A DNA stretch of 64,000 nucleotides from Prorocentrum cordatum. Taxonomy: Eukaryota; Sar; Dinophyceae; Prorocentrales; Prorocentraceae. A program made the position numbers and the translations under genes. Every line of letters starts with the position of its first letter. Within the stretch, counting starts at the first letter, position 1. Below are positions 20,618-32,900 of this stretch, in pieces. A model generated the notes under the pieces. It was not told the origin of the DNA and ran no database searches. It saw only the letters and a list, made by a program, of their open reading frames with translations. The DNA is taken from contig CAUYUJ010000669.1 in assembly GCA_963575745.1 (NCBI GenBank), forward strand, positions 381,001 through 445,000, written 5' to 3'.

Positions 20618-21500
20618 CTCTGGAAGAAGAGGTTGCCGCGGGGTCGTCTCTCGGTAGCTGGAGGCCCGTGCTACGGTGGTTAGGAGAGGGCGGGGGGAGG
20701 TGCGGGAGGGAAAGGCGGAGCTTCGACGTAGAGGTTGGGCGGGGGGCGGAGGAGGACTACGGGAGGGGAAGGCGGGTTGAGATGCCGCGCTGTCCTCATC
20801 ATCCTCCCTCGGAAGGAGGACGATGAGGATCTCGCGATCACGAGCCTCTGGCAACCGCGGGGCGGGCCCCGCTGCTGGCGGCAGCCGCGTCCCGTGACGC
20901 TTGGGGCGCACGAGGGCGCCCGAGGAAAACGATGGGATGAGGAGTGGGGGAGGAGCTGGAGTCTTCCTCCTCCTCCTCCTCCCTACTCGCCCTCCTCACT
21001 CAGCGCCGCTCCTCCCCGCGCGTTGTTTGCCCGTTTAGGTTGAGGCTGTTCAGGTCGGGGTGTTGGTGTTGGTCGTGGGGTGTTAGGGTTGGGGCGTCCA
21101 GATTAGTGAGTTGGGGTAGGGGTGTCGGTCAGTTTTTTTTGGTTGGGGTGCTGGGGTTTGGGATGTTAGAGTTGGGTTTAGAGTTGTGGCGTTGGGGTTG
21201 GGCTCTTTACTGTGTTGGGTTTGGGTTGGGGTGTTGGTGCTAGGATGTTGGGGTCGGGGTATGTGTTAGGAGTGGGGTCAGGCGGTTGGGGCGGAGGGTG
21301 TTTGTGTCCCCGCTTTCCTACTCCCTCCAGCCTCTCTCCTTCTCCTCCCTTTTCCTCCTGCTCCTCCTTATCCTGTTCTTCTTAATCATCATATTCCTCA
21401 TATCCCCCCTCATAGTATGCTCCTCCTCGTCCTTGTCATTGTACTCGCCCTCCCCTCCTCCACCCTGCTAGTATATTCAAGTAGCTTACGCCATTCCGCC
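20618..21500. other. 3' flank of the large gene: hairpin, GT-rich and CT-rich tracts
   Basis: An inverted repeat CCTCATCATCCTCC / GGAGGACGATGAGG (one mismatch, 8-nt loop) lies at 20793-20828. 21040-21300 is strongly G/T-biased with many GTTGGGGT and some GTTAGGGTT words. 21300-21480 is CT-rich. No gene is seen, and no polyadenylation signal is recognisable. Confidence 0.5.
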
Positions 21501-23039
21501 GATCACCAGGAGGAGCGAGAACTCGAGATGAACGTAGAAATTACCCAGCATTCGGACGAACCCGCTGCCGTGCCTGGGCAGTGGATTATACAGAAGTCTT
21601 TCCGATGTGCGCGAGGGTCGTTCGGGATGCTTCTAGGGGGGCTCTGAGAGGGTTCCTGGTTCCACATGTGGGGATTCGGTGGCCTCTTGGGGCCTCTTGG
21701 GGGCCTCCTGATGGCTTCTCGGAAGGTCGCTGGGGCCCCCAAGGTGTTTTTCGGACACATCTGGGGGTTTCTCGGAACCATCGCGAGGGGGAACGTTCGA
21801 TATTCAGGTTCGTATTCCCTCTCTCGGCCCCTCCTTGGGGGCCCTCTTCGGGCGTCTTGCGGGCCCTTTGGCTGGGCGTTCGGTGGAACTCACCGTTGGG
21901 CCGCGGGGCGTGTAGGCCGCGCGCCGACACTTTCGGTTGCGGCGCGTGCGAGCCTTGCCGCGGGGCCTTGAGCGGAGCACCCCATATTGGACAGCGAAAC
22001 GCGTGAGGAGGGCGCCGACGCGGGCGGAGGGCGCGCACGCGAGCCCCGCCAGCGCGGGCGTCGGTGGAAGCTCTATCTTGGGCCACGAAACGAATGAGGG
22101 GCGTGCCAAAATGGCGGCGGGGGCGCGCGCGATCCTTGCCACTGGGGGGTTCGGGGGGTGGGCCTTTCATGGGGCGGCGTTCCAGTGATGAGCCATCGGG
22201 CATCAACGGCGTGGACGAATGCCAACCCTGCCATTGGAGCCTTCAGTCGGCGCCCCCCCCCCACGGGGCCGCGATGCGCGCGATGCGCGCACCGAACAAA
22301 CAAGCAGGTTGGCGAGCCATTTCCCCACATAGCTGCTCGATCTTGAGATCCTCAGGGAATGGCTCAGGGTTTGGTTCGTATTGTCCCAAAGTGTATCGAA
22401 ACATGCCGTTGGCATTCGCCTGGGAAGCACTAGCGCACAACTCGTGCGAAACGGTGCGCCGCGAGCGAGGCGATGTATAGTTAGGTAGCTGCAACGAAAC
22501 GAGGGCGCGACGGGGTAAGATGAGGAGGAGTGCCGTGCGTGGGGTGACAAAGTGCAGCTTTAAACTTCGTGTGCTGTACTTCGTCGCGCCACGTGTGCCT
22601 CCCTTCTCTTCTGAACCCCGTCGCCTCATCGCATAGTGGCTTGGACGCCTTCTCTATGCGTCATCATGCTTGCGACGCACCGCTTCGCGAGGCTCGCACG
22701 ATATATTTTTCTTCGTGGGCGGCTGAGCAATTTTCTTGAGCTTCCACAAGCAATTCAAAACCAATTCAAAAGCAAATTTCTTGGTTTTCCACAAAGGAGG
22801 TGTTATAGAGTGAAGAGACATCTCAACTCTTCCTTTCCTTCCTCCTACTCCTCCTCCTCCTCCTCCTTCTCCTCCTCCTCCTCATCCTCTGTCTCTTCCT
22901 CATCGTCCCCCTCCTGACCCCCTCCTCCCGATGACTCGTGTGACTGCGGCAATCATGGTAATAGTTTTAGTCCCCGTCCTTATCCTCTTCCTCGTCTTCC
23001 TCCTCCTCCTCCTCCTCCTCCTTCTTCTCCTCCTCCTCC
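21501..23039. other. Intergenic with relics of the composite repeat
   Basis: 21600-21800 carries CTCTTGGGGCC-type words. 21985-22190 carries, inverted, the CACGAAACG...GAGGGG and CCACTGGGG words of the 88-bp family. 22840-23045 is a CCT/CTT tract interrupted by a short unique segment. No frame looks like a host gene. Confidence 0.45.
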
Positions 23040-26000
23040 TCCTCCCCCTCGTGGTGCGACGGCTGCGGGAAGTGGGCGCACAACTTCCGTATCTAGCGCC
23101 ACGGGGATTGTTGCGCGAAGTGATAGAAGGACATGTCTTTGCACGGCCTAACCCAGCTTCCGTTTGCACCCGAAGCGCGCCGCATGGTGGCCACGCGATC
23201 GGCCATCCCCGCCCAAGGGGCAGCCCGAGGTATTACTGGACCAGCTTGCGTTCCTCCCCGAGTTCGTTGGCACCGATCCGGCATCGCAGTTCCTCATCAG
23301 GCACGGAGAGGGACTGAAGCCCAAACCCAAGCCCAAGAACCCGCACTTGGAGACCCAAACCGCCTTTCGCAATTCGGAGAAGAATAGTGCGATGCTGGCG
23401 AAGGGCCCCCGACGCCGTCACCCGCGCCTAGCAGGGCCTCGCCAGTGGAATGGGACAACCACCCTTTAGCATATCAAGGCCCAGGCAGTACATGAAGAGG
23501 CAGCCAAACTGCTGCCTGCTACGGTGCAGAGGCCCTTTTTGTTCAGCAGGCTGCTTCACCAGACGGCTACACCAGCGACGGCAAGCGCATCATTTTCGCG
23601 GTGGACGGCCAGTTGTTTAGCGATCTGGTAGAGTTCGACGATACCCAGCAGAAGTGGCTACGAGGCATTTAGACACACATCAAAGATAAGTTCAAGCAAG
23701 TTAAGGAGCTAAACGAGACCTTCCACGGCCACTACACCAAGGTGGGCGTCATCTGTTCGAACCCCGTCAAGAGGTTTCGCGGGGACAGGCGCCTGGTCGC
23801 TAAGGGAGAGAAAAGGGGCGCAAGAAGGAGGTGCAGCTGACCAACCCAGACAACGAGATAATGATAAACAAAGAGGGGCCGCCCCCGACGCCCACGACAC
23901 CAACGGCAGCAGACGAAGCAGCACGCAAAGAAGCCGAGGTCGCCAAGTGCCTCGCCGCACTGCAGGCGTCCCGCAACAAGTCCCGCATTCCGGCGGAGGC
24001 CGCCGCTTCGTTTGCGTCTTCGGCGTCTGCTCCAGCTGTTCCTGCTCCCGGTGCTCCCGCTGAGCCAGGCCGCGCCGCAATTTGGCCACCGGTTCCTCGC
24101 AATCCCCAAGGCAGCGGCCAGTCTCAAAGCGACTCTTCCATGGGCTCCCAGCCGTTATTCGCGGACATTTCGGAATGGGACCCAGTGGCTCAAGGGTCTA
24201 TGAGGGGCCGAGCGGACGCGCATGATGTAGTAGTAGCCGTGTCGAGACCAACAGCACAGGTGACAAGGTCGTGCACGCGAAGCAAGAATTATCGAAATAT
24301 GGGTGGAAGTGCGCGGTGATGCCCGCCCGCAGGTCAGGCGCACCTAGCACAGACACCTCTGCGGAAGAGTGGGCGCGCTCGAGAAAGACCACCGCCCGCG
24401 CCAGCTTCGAGTCCTGGCGTGAGACGCAGATGCAAAACCGTGGTCGCGATCCGTTGCACTTCCTCGCAAACTTGCTGTGGCGCGCGAAAAGGGGGGACAT
24501 CGCTGCGATTTCCTGGCGCCCCTCCCCGGGGTTCAAACTACGCAGCGCCAGCGAGCAACCAATTATTCGGGCCGCAGACGTTCTAAACAGCGCGTTGAAG
24601 GCCCTTGCATTATCATGGCAGATAGGACTCTCCAACCTGCAGAGGGGAAAGGCAGTGAGATGGATTGGTTCGGCAAGCTTGGAGGCTAGCCCGCCCTCCC
24701 AGCCAAATGCCAGGTCGCCTGCAACAGAGGCGCCCGCACTTTTTTTCGACTGCGTCGTCGCTAGAGGGGGGTGGGGGCCCCACGCGGCGTTGAAGGTAGT
24801 GGTCGTTTCCGAGGCCCCATGGAAGTCCCACCCTTGCATCCTGGCCTTTCTGAAAGCAGGCCAAACTGCACGGTGAAACAGAACTTTGGACGGCCACCGA
24901 GCCCCCGGCGGGCCGACCTGGCAGCCCGACCCGAACAGCAAGAGGCATAATCACATCACCAACGCGAAGCAGCGGACGCGAGAGGCGATCGCCCCCAGGA
25001 TACCCTCAAGCAGCTCTAAGACGATCCAGCTCCAGAGCGCCAGGAGAAGCCCGCCTCCTGCGACATCTCGACCGACGAGTTGGCGGCCGCCAGGCTTGTC
25101 CACTACGATCGCGCCACCCTCCTCGCCGGGATCTCGAGCTCGCGGCGAGTGGGTCTAATCCCTCGAGGTCGACGCCGTCGACCATCGCGAAGTACCGCGG
25201 TCTGGTCGCCGACGGCTTCGGGCCGAGCCGTAGCGTTCACGATCGATCGGGTGCGCGGCGAGGCTGGGCCCGCTAGGCCTCGCATGCGCCGCCCGCCGAT
25301 GGAATGGCGGCACAGTTGCGCGATCCCCATCGAGAAGCGCGCGCCCCTCAGTCGCAGCCGCAGGCTCCCGGATGCCGACGGGCGCGCCATCAGGTCAAGG
25401 AGTTGTTCGACGCTGCCTTGGACTCGGGCATGCAGAAGCCTTTCCTGGGAGACCCACGCGGCCAGTTCGTCCTGCGGGCGGCCGCGGCGCGCGACCTCCC
25501 CGCCCAGCCCGACGCCGACTCGGAGAGGCTCATCCGCGTCGCGGAGCACTTCGAGAGGAGGGCGATCGGGGTGGCACCGCCGCCCTCGCGCAGAGAAATC
25601 CAGGCGCGCGCCGCTGGGGCGTTGAAGCAGTCGCCGGGCGCCCCCCGCTAGCGCGCCAAGGGCGTGGTTCGCAGGGCGGGCGAAGTCTCTGATGCACCCA
25701 TCACTCACGCGACCCCCGAACACGGCACACGGTTACAAAGCGCGGCAGTGGAGACGGATATGCGCTAACCCCCAGGTCACGCACCAATGCGTGCTCGACG
25801 GCCCGCGCTGCGTAGAGACTACGGCTCGGGGCGAGGACTCGGGCCAGCTCGAGCGGGACGTGCTCGACGGGCTCTTCCTGAGGCCCAGCGCCGAGAGGGC
25901 GAAGGGCATCGATGCCGCGGGGCCCGCCGAAGTCTAGCGCCGCCCGCGCCCGGCGAAAGTCGAGCTGCTGGAGGCATTGAACACCGTCGAGGAGCACATC

Positions 26001-28000
26001 GCGTGGCCAGAACAGCTCCGCGCGGAGCTGGGCTTGGAATCCCCGAAAACCTCGGGGGGCGACAGCGTTCTCGGGCAAGTGCCCTTCTTGGCGAAGCTGC
26101 GGAGTAAGCGGCGCTTCTCGGCCAAAGGAGTGGAGCGACAGCGAGTCAGAGCACCCGGGGCGCGGCCGCCATGGGGTCGGCGGTTATGCCGGGGCCCTTC
26201 GTCCGGTCGTGCTTAGACGGAACCTGTGAAGAGCTCAGCGTCAGCGCGGCGACGTTCTTCCTCGACCTCGAGAAGGCTCACGATCTGCTATCGTGCCCAA
26301 ATTGCGCCGCGCACGCCGCCAGCAAGGCGGTTGCGCCACCCGCAGAACTTCAAATATTTTTGGCCCTGAGAGTTCTGAGAGATCTATATTGCACCAGTGA
26401 AGCTATCGCGGCCGAGCGCGGGGCGATAGCTGGGGCGCCTCAGGGGGGGCGGCTCGCGATGGCGTTCATCGGCCCGGTCCTCAGCCGCGCGCGCGGGCGC
26501 TACTGGCTGAACATCATGCCGCGCACCTTCGCGGGCGACTCCGTCATCCGCGCCGAGGGCTCCGCCGAGGAGTGAGTCGACGCCCGCGTCGAGGCGGGCG
26601 CCGGCGCGGGCGGGCCGCCGCAGGGGGCCCGGCTCACCATCTGCCCGGAGACAGTTACTGCAGCACCCAGCCCCTTCGTCGTGAAGCAGATCGCGACAGG
26701 GCCGCAAGCCGGAGGTGTTCCAGCGGCGACAGTCGAGACGGCAGTGGACCTCGCTGCGGACTGCAGCGGCGGTGGAAGCTGCGCAAGCAGAGAGGCCCTG
26801 CAACGCGTCGCTGCCGCAGCCCGCGGGGCCATGGCCGTCGCGCAGATCCGGCGACAAGCCAGATCTAAGTGCCCGTGGTCAACGGGCACAAGACCACAAT
26901 TGCCCTGCGGGCATCAACACTACGGAGCCCCAGCTTACGAGATGGCGCAGACAAGACGGCAGGCGGCGCAGGCCGCTCGGCCCAGGCAGGTGCCTCATCG
27001 CGTCTTTGGTTAGTCTACGGCGGGGTCGACCCAGCCATCGCCGTCCATCGCGAGCATCTGTCGTCGCGGTTGCGCGCGCGGCGGGAGCAAGCAGCGCCGC
27101 CGCCAGCGCATCGCCGCGGCGGTTGGCGAGATCAGAGTAGGGCTCAGACCTGTTGGGCAAAGGGAATACAGTTGGGCCAGAGGCTCTATCGCCACTACGA
27201 CTGCGATGTCATTGGCTATTGGTTGGGAACGGACTTCGCTGACGAATCCTGGCGCGCGTCAGGGGCAAATTTGGCAGATCCTAGCAGGCGCAGGCCCTGC
27301 CGTCGACAGCTTCCACGGGGACTTGACGGAGCTACTGGGCGACGTCGGGGTGAGCATCCAGCGGTCCTTCTGGAGACAGGCGTCTAAGCGCGAGTCGGCG
27401 ACCGGCCTGACCTACGGCGCTGCCCTCCTGCGCCTGGCCCGCGAGCTCGCCGGGTTCGATTGCCGGGTCGGCGTAGGCTGCGTCGACGATTGAGCCTCGG
27501 GCGTGGTTATCGCCGCGGGAGGGCGGTGGCCCCGCGAGCGCATGCGGACTGCAGAGCACAGCCTGTCCCGCGCGTGCGCTCGCTGCGGAGAGGAGAATGA
27601 CACGCTGTCGCAAGAACCGAGGCCACACTAATTTCGATAAGTTGAGTTCCACTGGGAGCCCGCCAGCATTTACCATGAGCGCTGCCCCACTTGGCTGCGG
27701 GGGGCCCCAGGAATATTTGGCTCGGCGAGTTCGAATCCCAACCCCCGAAGCGCCGAAGGTCTCGCTACCGCGTTTGGATTCCGGTCGGGTGGGAGGTTTT
27801 CGGATGGCGGTCGGCGTCGGGGGGTGGGGGGAGGCGTTGTGCCCGCATGGCTGGCTTAAGCGGCACCTTGCAGGCGCGAGACGGTCCGTCGCGCGTCTCC
27901 CCGAAGGGGCTCCAGAACTTGGCATATAAGGGAAGGCACAATGCCCCCACCCGTCGGGGCCGCCGTGTCGCATCCGAGACGCAGAGTCTCTCCGACACCT
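23040..28000 (+). pseudogene. Relic of a non-LTR (LINE) retrotransposon
   Basis: Pieces of the usual order can be read across many frameshifts and stops. Near 23055 there is a Cys motif WCDGCGKWAHNF, as in ORF1-type zinc regions. At 24240-24330 HAKQELSKYGWKCAVMPARR resembles the early part of an APE endonuclease. At 24600-24880 VVVSEAPWKSH resembles its C-terminal part. At 26230-26570 reverse transcriptase motifs read FFLDLEKAHDL, then GAPQGGRLAM, then RTFAGDSVI, where the catalytic D-D of the last motif has become G-D. Near 27565 CARCGEENDTL resembles the C-terminal Cys motif common in dinoflagellate LINEs. The frame changes repeatedly and the element cannot be active. The boundaries are estimates, and parts between the motifs are unreadable. 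Confidence 0.6.
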
Positions 28001-28299
28001 CCAAGCCTGAGCTCGATGCCAGACTATGTATTGGCAGTGCGCCTGGCTTTTATAATTTTTGCCTCCCGCTGCCCATTCGTCTGCAATGCTCCCGTAGTGT
28101 TCCCCCCTCCCCTTCTCCTCGCAGGGGCACGGCGTCTCCCCCATGGAAGGGGTCGGGGCGGTGGCAGCTCGCCCAGGACGTGAGCCCGCGGCCTTTGTCG
28201 CCGTCGGTCGGGGTTCGAGGATCCGACCGAGGATGTTGTCGCCGCTCTCGGCGCGTCTCCGCTGGCCTCGGGGGGCTTCCCCAGCTTGCCAGAGGGGGT

Positions 28300-28620
28300 C
28301 GAGGCGGTGGAAAAGAAGGTGGGACGAGGACGGAGGAGGAGGCGGGAGGAGGAGGGACGAGAAAAGGGGGAGGAGGGAAAAGGAAGGAGGATGGAGAGGG
28401 GAGGAAGGAGGGAGGAGGGAGGAGGGAAGAGGGAGGAGGGATGGAGGGAGGGAGGGAGGAGGAGGAGGAGGTGGAGGAGGAGGAGGAAGAGAAGGAAAAC
28501 GAGGAGGTGGAGGAGGAGGAAAAGGAGGGAAAGGAGGAGGAGGAGGACGAGGAGGAGGAGGAGGAGGAGGAGGAAGAGGAGGAGGAGGAGGAGGAGGAGG
28601 AGCAGCAGGGGAGTCCTGAA
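28300..28620 (+). repeat. GGA/GAG polypurine tract
   Basis: Nearly uninterrupted purines on the + strand, mostly GGA triplets with GGGAGG variants. It generates long spurious Glu/Gly/Arg or Pro/Ser/Leu frames. Confidence 0.9.
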
Positions 28621-28949
28621 GGATGCGGTGCTTGAGCATCCCCTCGCCGCCGCCGGCCTCCCGAGGCCATTCCTATGCCCCGGAAGTGCCCTAAACCTCC
28701 GACTATCGAGATAGCATGTGAACGATGCAAGAAAAACGGGCCGATAGCGCCGACATTCGCGCGCAAGCTGCCCGCGTAAGGTCGCGCGTAGGCGCCCTCC
28801 TTTCCAGCATCGCGTGCCGTCCTGGCGGCCCGCGTAAGCCGCGGCGGAAGGTCGCCATGTCATCTCACGTGAGACACCTTTTTTCTGATCGCCGCTCATT
28901 TGGAGCCGAAGCATGCTGGACTGTTTGTTCGGGGACATGTTTGATGGAA
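28621..28949. other. Left flank of the split-direct-repeat retroelement
   Basis: Unique sequence with repeated GCCCGCGTAAG words (28770-28840). No gene is supported. The last bases before the element are TTGATGGAA. Confidence 0.4.
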
Positions 28950-29148
28950 GGTCCTTTGGCCTAGGCTCGATCTGGCCTTGGGCTTGATTTCGATTCGATG
29001 CCCGTTCTTCCCCCTGTCGCTCTGTCCTCGGGGAGGTCTCCAGGGACCTTGTGGATGTGATACACGATCTCAGGGGGGCTGAAATTCGTTGCTTTTTTTC
29101 TTCCCCGCGGCACTGTATGCAGCCCCCCTGGCTCAAAGTTTTCTGGTC
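28950..29148 (+). repeat. Split direct repeat A1 (left terminus)
   Basis: 199 bp from GGTCCTTTGGCCTAGGCTCG to CTCAAAGTTTTCTGGTC. It matches A2 (37578-37776) with only scattered substitutions and equal overall length. The recombinase ATG lies 19 bp downstream. Confidence 0.9.
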
Positions 29149-29166
29149 GCGCGGCCTCGCGGCGCC

Positions 29167-31415
29167 ATGCAATACCAGTTGCTGGGTGGCTGGGCGGCCG
29201 AGCTGCGCGAGCTCCGCGCGGCAGCCCCGCTTCTTGCGGACGCTCTCGCGGCCGGGGGCGCCGACGACCCGCGCGTGTTCGGTGCGATGGGGCCTCTCGA
29301 GACCGACGCCGAGGTGGCCGAGCTCGCGCGAACCTTCGTCCCCGGCATCAGCGAGGACGACCTGGCCAGGGTTACACAGCCGCTGCGCGACCTCTTCGCC
29401 GCAGCGCGGGGCGCTCGTGACAGCTTCCTCGCCCGCTCCGCGGCGGTCTCGGACACCGAGGCCCACCTTGCCGCCATTGCGCGCGAAGTGCAGCGCGAGG
29501 CGGGTGCCGCCAAGCGCGCGAAAGTGTCGGCCATGTCTGGATGGACCCCCCCTCCCGGCACGCGGGCCAGGCAGCGCTGGCCTGGAACCTCCGCAGACGC
29601 TGGAGCGGGGGAGGACCCCGGCGGGCGGGCTGCAGACGAGCTGCGCCAACGCAGCATCTGGGTCGAGAAGGCGTTCGACATCGCCATCGAGGCCAGCTTG
29701 CCCATCACGGTGGACGACGAAGGCCGCGTCAAGCCGAGGTCAGCCCTGACGGCGGTGGCTCAAGGCAGGCGCGCGCGCACACTGCGCAAGCGCTGCAAGG
29801 ACTGGAGCAAAGTGCTGGAGTTTCTCGTCGCGAGGCGCGAGGTTTCTTGGCCCGCCTCCGCCGAGATGTTCCTCGAGTACCTCAGCGCCCGGCTCGACGA
29901 GCCTTGTCGGAGGTCGGTCTTGCCCTTTACCCTCAACGCGCTCGCATTCTTCGAGCGCGGCGGAGGCGTTCCCGTGGAGCGGCAGATCTCCGCCAACACT
30001 TCCGTGAGACCGCCTTCATTCAGGAAGCAATGGCATCGGGAAGGACGGCGCCTAAGCGCGCCAATCGCAAAGCCCACCGGACGCTGGCCGCGCTGCTGGT
30101 CGGCTTGGAGGCGCTGGTGGTCGACGACGGCCAGAAGGAATACCCTCGCATGTACGCCTGGTGGCTGCTCCTGAAGAGCTGGGCCAGCCTCTGGTTCGAC
30201 GACCACTGTGGCCTCGTGCTGGACACGGTGCAGTTCACGGGCCGCGGGCTGTTCACCCTTCTCCAGCGCTCGAAGACGAGCGGCGCCGACAAGTCGGTAG
30301 AGATGTTGCCCGTGACAGTCTCGTCCCAGGCCTACATTGTCCACGCCCAGTGGCTCCGCGTCGGCTTGGACCTCTGGCGCGAGGTGGCTGGGGGCGTCAG
30401 GGATTACTTCCTGGTGCTGCCGAAGCCCTCCCTGAGGGAGGTCTCCTACAAGGAGCTGAAGTACCACCACGCGGTCGCCCTCACGAGGTCCATCCATGCC
30501 GGGCGGCTGGGCTGTGGTCGGCCCAGGGGCTGATGAGCCTGTCAGCGAGGGGTTGCTTATCGAAGAAGTTCTTGACTTTTGGACCGAGCGCTCCGAGCGG
30601 TCATTCCTTCCCTCGGCCGCGGCGCTCTTGGACGTGTCGAAAGAGTGGGCAGACCACATCGGTAGATGGGGCGGCGACGGCCCCGAAACCTACATCCGCA
30701 CTCACAGGGCGCGCGTCGAGAGGATACAGGCGCGGGTCGCGGCGGTGATCCGGTCCAGCAGAGGCCAGGTTGACTGTTTCGACGAGGAGTCCGTCCTGGA
30801 ACAGCTCAGCATGTACCTGAGGGCACGGGGTGTCGACGAGGAGATGATTGTCGTGCAGCTCGATCGGCTCCGCTTCTTCTCCTCCGAGGCTCCAGACCTC
30901 GTGGCCGCGGTGGAAAACCCCAGCATGCGGGTAACCCGCATGGGAACCCGCAGCGGGTTCCCATGCTTGCTCCGCCGTCTCTGCCCGCGGTGACCTTTGG
31001 AAGGCTCCCTGACCCCCTGGCGGCGGGGGCGGCCTGCCTGGCCCCGGCAGCCCAGTCCTCTTTGAACGTGGACGCGGTCCTTAGCATCGAGGACAATATC
31101 CCCCCAAAGTCGGAGAAATTCCGCGCACGGGCTGCTCGCGCGCCCTTGCCCGACGGCGTTGACGGGTACGTCGTGTGCGTGGGCAAGAAAGTGTTCAGGC
31201 GCTTGCACCTGATCGGGGCGTGCTTCCGGGTCCCAGGCTTCGACTATGAGAATTTCGAGTTCTGCGGCAATGACTTGCCGCGCCCGGAGTTCTACGACGA
31301 TTATTGCCGCCAGTGTTGGCGCGGAGACTCATCGCCGCTGGGCGTCACCCATGAGGACGGCTTGGAGGAGTTGAGCGAGGAGGCCTCGTCGTCCTTCGGT
31401 TCGTCAGAGCTCTGA
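29167..31415 (+). pseudogene. Tyrosine recombinase of the DIRS-like element, frameshifted
   Basis: Reading starts at ATG 29167 in frame 1, moves to frame 0 near 30000, back to frame 1 near 30500-30540, and to frame 0 near 30960, ending at TGA 31413-31415. The N-terminal 200 residues are Ala/Arg/Asp-rich. A core-binding region follows (KRCKDWSKVLEFL). The catalytic region shows the lysine box LLQRSKTSGADK (about 30260-30295), the arginine box ERSFLPSAA (about 30595), GRW (30661-30669) and the nucleophile-position Tyr in ETYIRT (codon 30691-30693). Where the first catalytic Arg is expected the frame reads SLWFDDH, with TGG at 30192, one base from CGG; this is an inference. A C-terminal Cys-pair region follows (CFRVPGFDYENFEFCG, then YCRQCWR), as in related dinoflagellate copies. 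It would cut and join the circular DNA copy if intact. Confidence 0.7.
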
Positions 31416-31659
31416 TCGCGTCGTCGCCTAGTGTGGGCCACGCGCGCCCCGCTCCGTCCGCGACCGTTGCTGTTGGGCTTGCCGACTGGTAGTCGACTGC
31501 TCCCGAGACGAGGCGTACGCAGCGCAGTGTGCCCGCCACGCCGCAGGTGGCTTGCACTAGTTCGGCTGGCGCCGAGATCGATTGTTTCTGGAGGTACGCC
31601 GCGAAAGTGACGCGTCATCCATCTCCATTCTCACCCTGGCCAGGGGCCAGGGGGCTAAG

Positions 31660-32340
31660 GCAGGGTCAGGGCCTCCAGGCGAGGGCCGTTCCCCGCATCC
31701 TCCCTCAGGTGAGGGAGGCCCTGGGGTCCCAGGGAGGCCCTCAGGTGAGGGTCGGTCGGGCTCTCTCGTGAGGGCTTGGGGGGGGGCGCATGCAAATGCC
31801 TTCAGGTGAGGGCCCTTTTGCGCCTTCTTCCCCCCCACCGTATCCTCCCTCAGGTGAGGGAGGCCCCGGGGTCCCTGGGCGGCCCTTTGGTCCTCTGGTG
31901 AGGGTCGGTTTAGGCCTTCTGGCGAGGGCGTCCTAGGGGGGGCGTGCGAGAGCCTTCAGGTGAGGGCCCCCTTGCGCCTCCCCCCCCCCCCCCCTTGTAA
32001 CCTCCTTCAGGTGAGGGAGGCCCTGGGGTCCCACGGAGGCCCTCAGGTGAGGGTCAATCTAAGCCTTCAGGTGAGGGCTTTAGGGGAGGCATGCGCGTGC
32101 CTTCAGGTGAGGGCCCTCTTGCGCCTTTCTCCTCACCCTCGTTTCCTCCCTCAGGTGAGGGGGGCCCCGGGGTCCCGGGGAGGCCCTCAGGTGAGGGTCG
32201 GTTTGAGCCTTCAGGCGAGGACTGGGGCGCAAGCGAAGGCCTGCAGGTGCGGGCACCCACACTTGCGCCTTCCTTCTCTCCCCCGTGCCCCCCGCAGATG
32301 TGGGGGCTGGGGTCCCAGGATGCCCTCAGGTGAGGGTGGG
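31660..32340 (+). repeat. Minisatellite bearing 12 exact CAGGTGAGG splice-donor motifs
   Basis: CAGGTGAGG starts at 31706, 31742, 31803, 31851, 31957, 32008, 32044, 32068, 32104, 32152, 32188 and 32327, with near variants (CTGGTGAGG, CAGGCGAGG) between and again near 32740 and 32775. The larger period is about 150 bp and contains GGAGGCCC(T/C)GGGGTCCC and TTGCGCCTT blocks. The array lies in the untranslated spacer between the recombinase and gag. Confidence 0.9.
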
Positions 32341-32900
32341 TTGGGCAGGTCGACTTCTGCACACGATTTGCACGATCTCTTGTCCTGGTCGCTGCAGTCT
32401 GCGACAGATGCAGGGGAAACGTCTTGTCCCCCATACTTTGTTTGTCTGTGGTTGTTCCCCCAAAGTCTTTGGGGGGTACGTCAGGCCAAAATCCCCGGCG
32501 GCTGTTGTGCGTGCTCGGCCTCCTGGGCCTGGCCAGGGGCCTGGCGGTCATTTGCAGTGTGCGCGACCGCCACTGCGCGCTTTTCTACGTCTGCCCATAC
32601 ATTTGTTGGCCACGAGGTAATAGAGCCCAGTTCGCCCAGCGGGCGTTCGGTATTATCTGTTCGGGCTCTCCCCCGAATGTTCCCTGGAAGCTTCCAGGAT
32701 CATCTTCCCAGGGGGGGGAGATGCGCTGGCGGCAGGGACCTTCTGGCGAGGGCCCCTGCGTGTCCGGAGGGGGCCTTCAGGCGAGGGCGCCGTGGGGGCG
32801 AGCGAGGGCCGCGGCGCGCGTGAGCTCCGTCGGCCGCGAGACTCAAAACGATTCGCATTCTCGTCGACTGCTTCCCTTTCAGGTTTCTCCTGCGCTCGCG
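32341..32900 (+). promoter_or_regulatory. Spacer ending in a strong 3' splice acceptor 18 nt before the gag start
   Basis: The spacer has no convincing protein frame. It ends in CGACTGCTTCCCTTTCAG at 32865-32882, a pyrimidine tract plus CAG|G that fits the AG|G acceptors used by the host genes here. The gag ATG follows at 32901. The acceptor could serve cis-splicing from the upstream donor array or trans-splicing of the dinoflagellate spliced leader. Confidence 0.5.

Noticed and set aside
19568-20911. 447-codon minus-strand frame
   Set aside because: Shadow of exon 5 of the large gene. It extends into the downstream repeat only because of composition.
27332-28639. Long Pro-rich open frame on the minus strand
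   Set aside because: It is the complement of the GGA tract and flanking GC-rich sequence. There are no domains and it disappears outside the repeat.
28024-29649. 541-codon minus-strand frame
   Set aside because: It runs through the polypurine tract and antisense to the recombinase. The recombinase motifs on the plus strand explain the openness.
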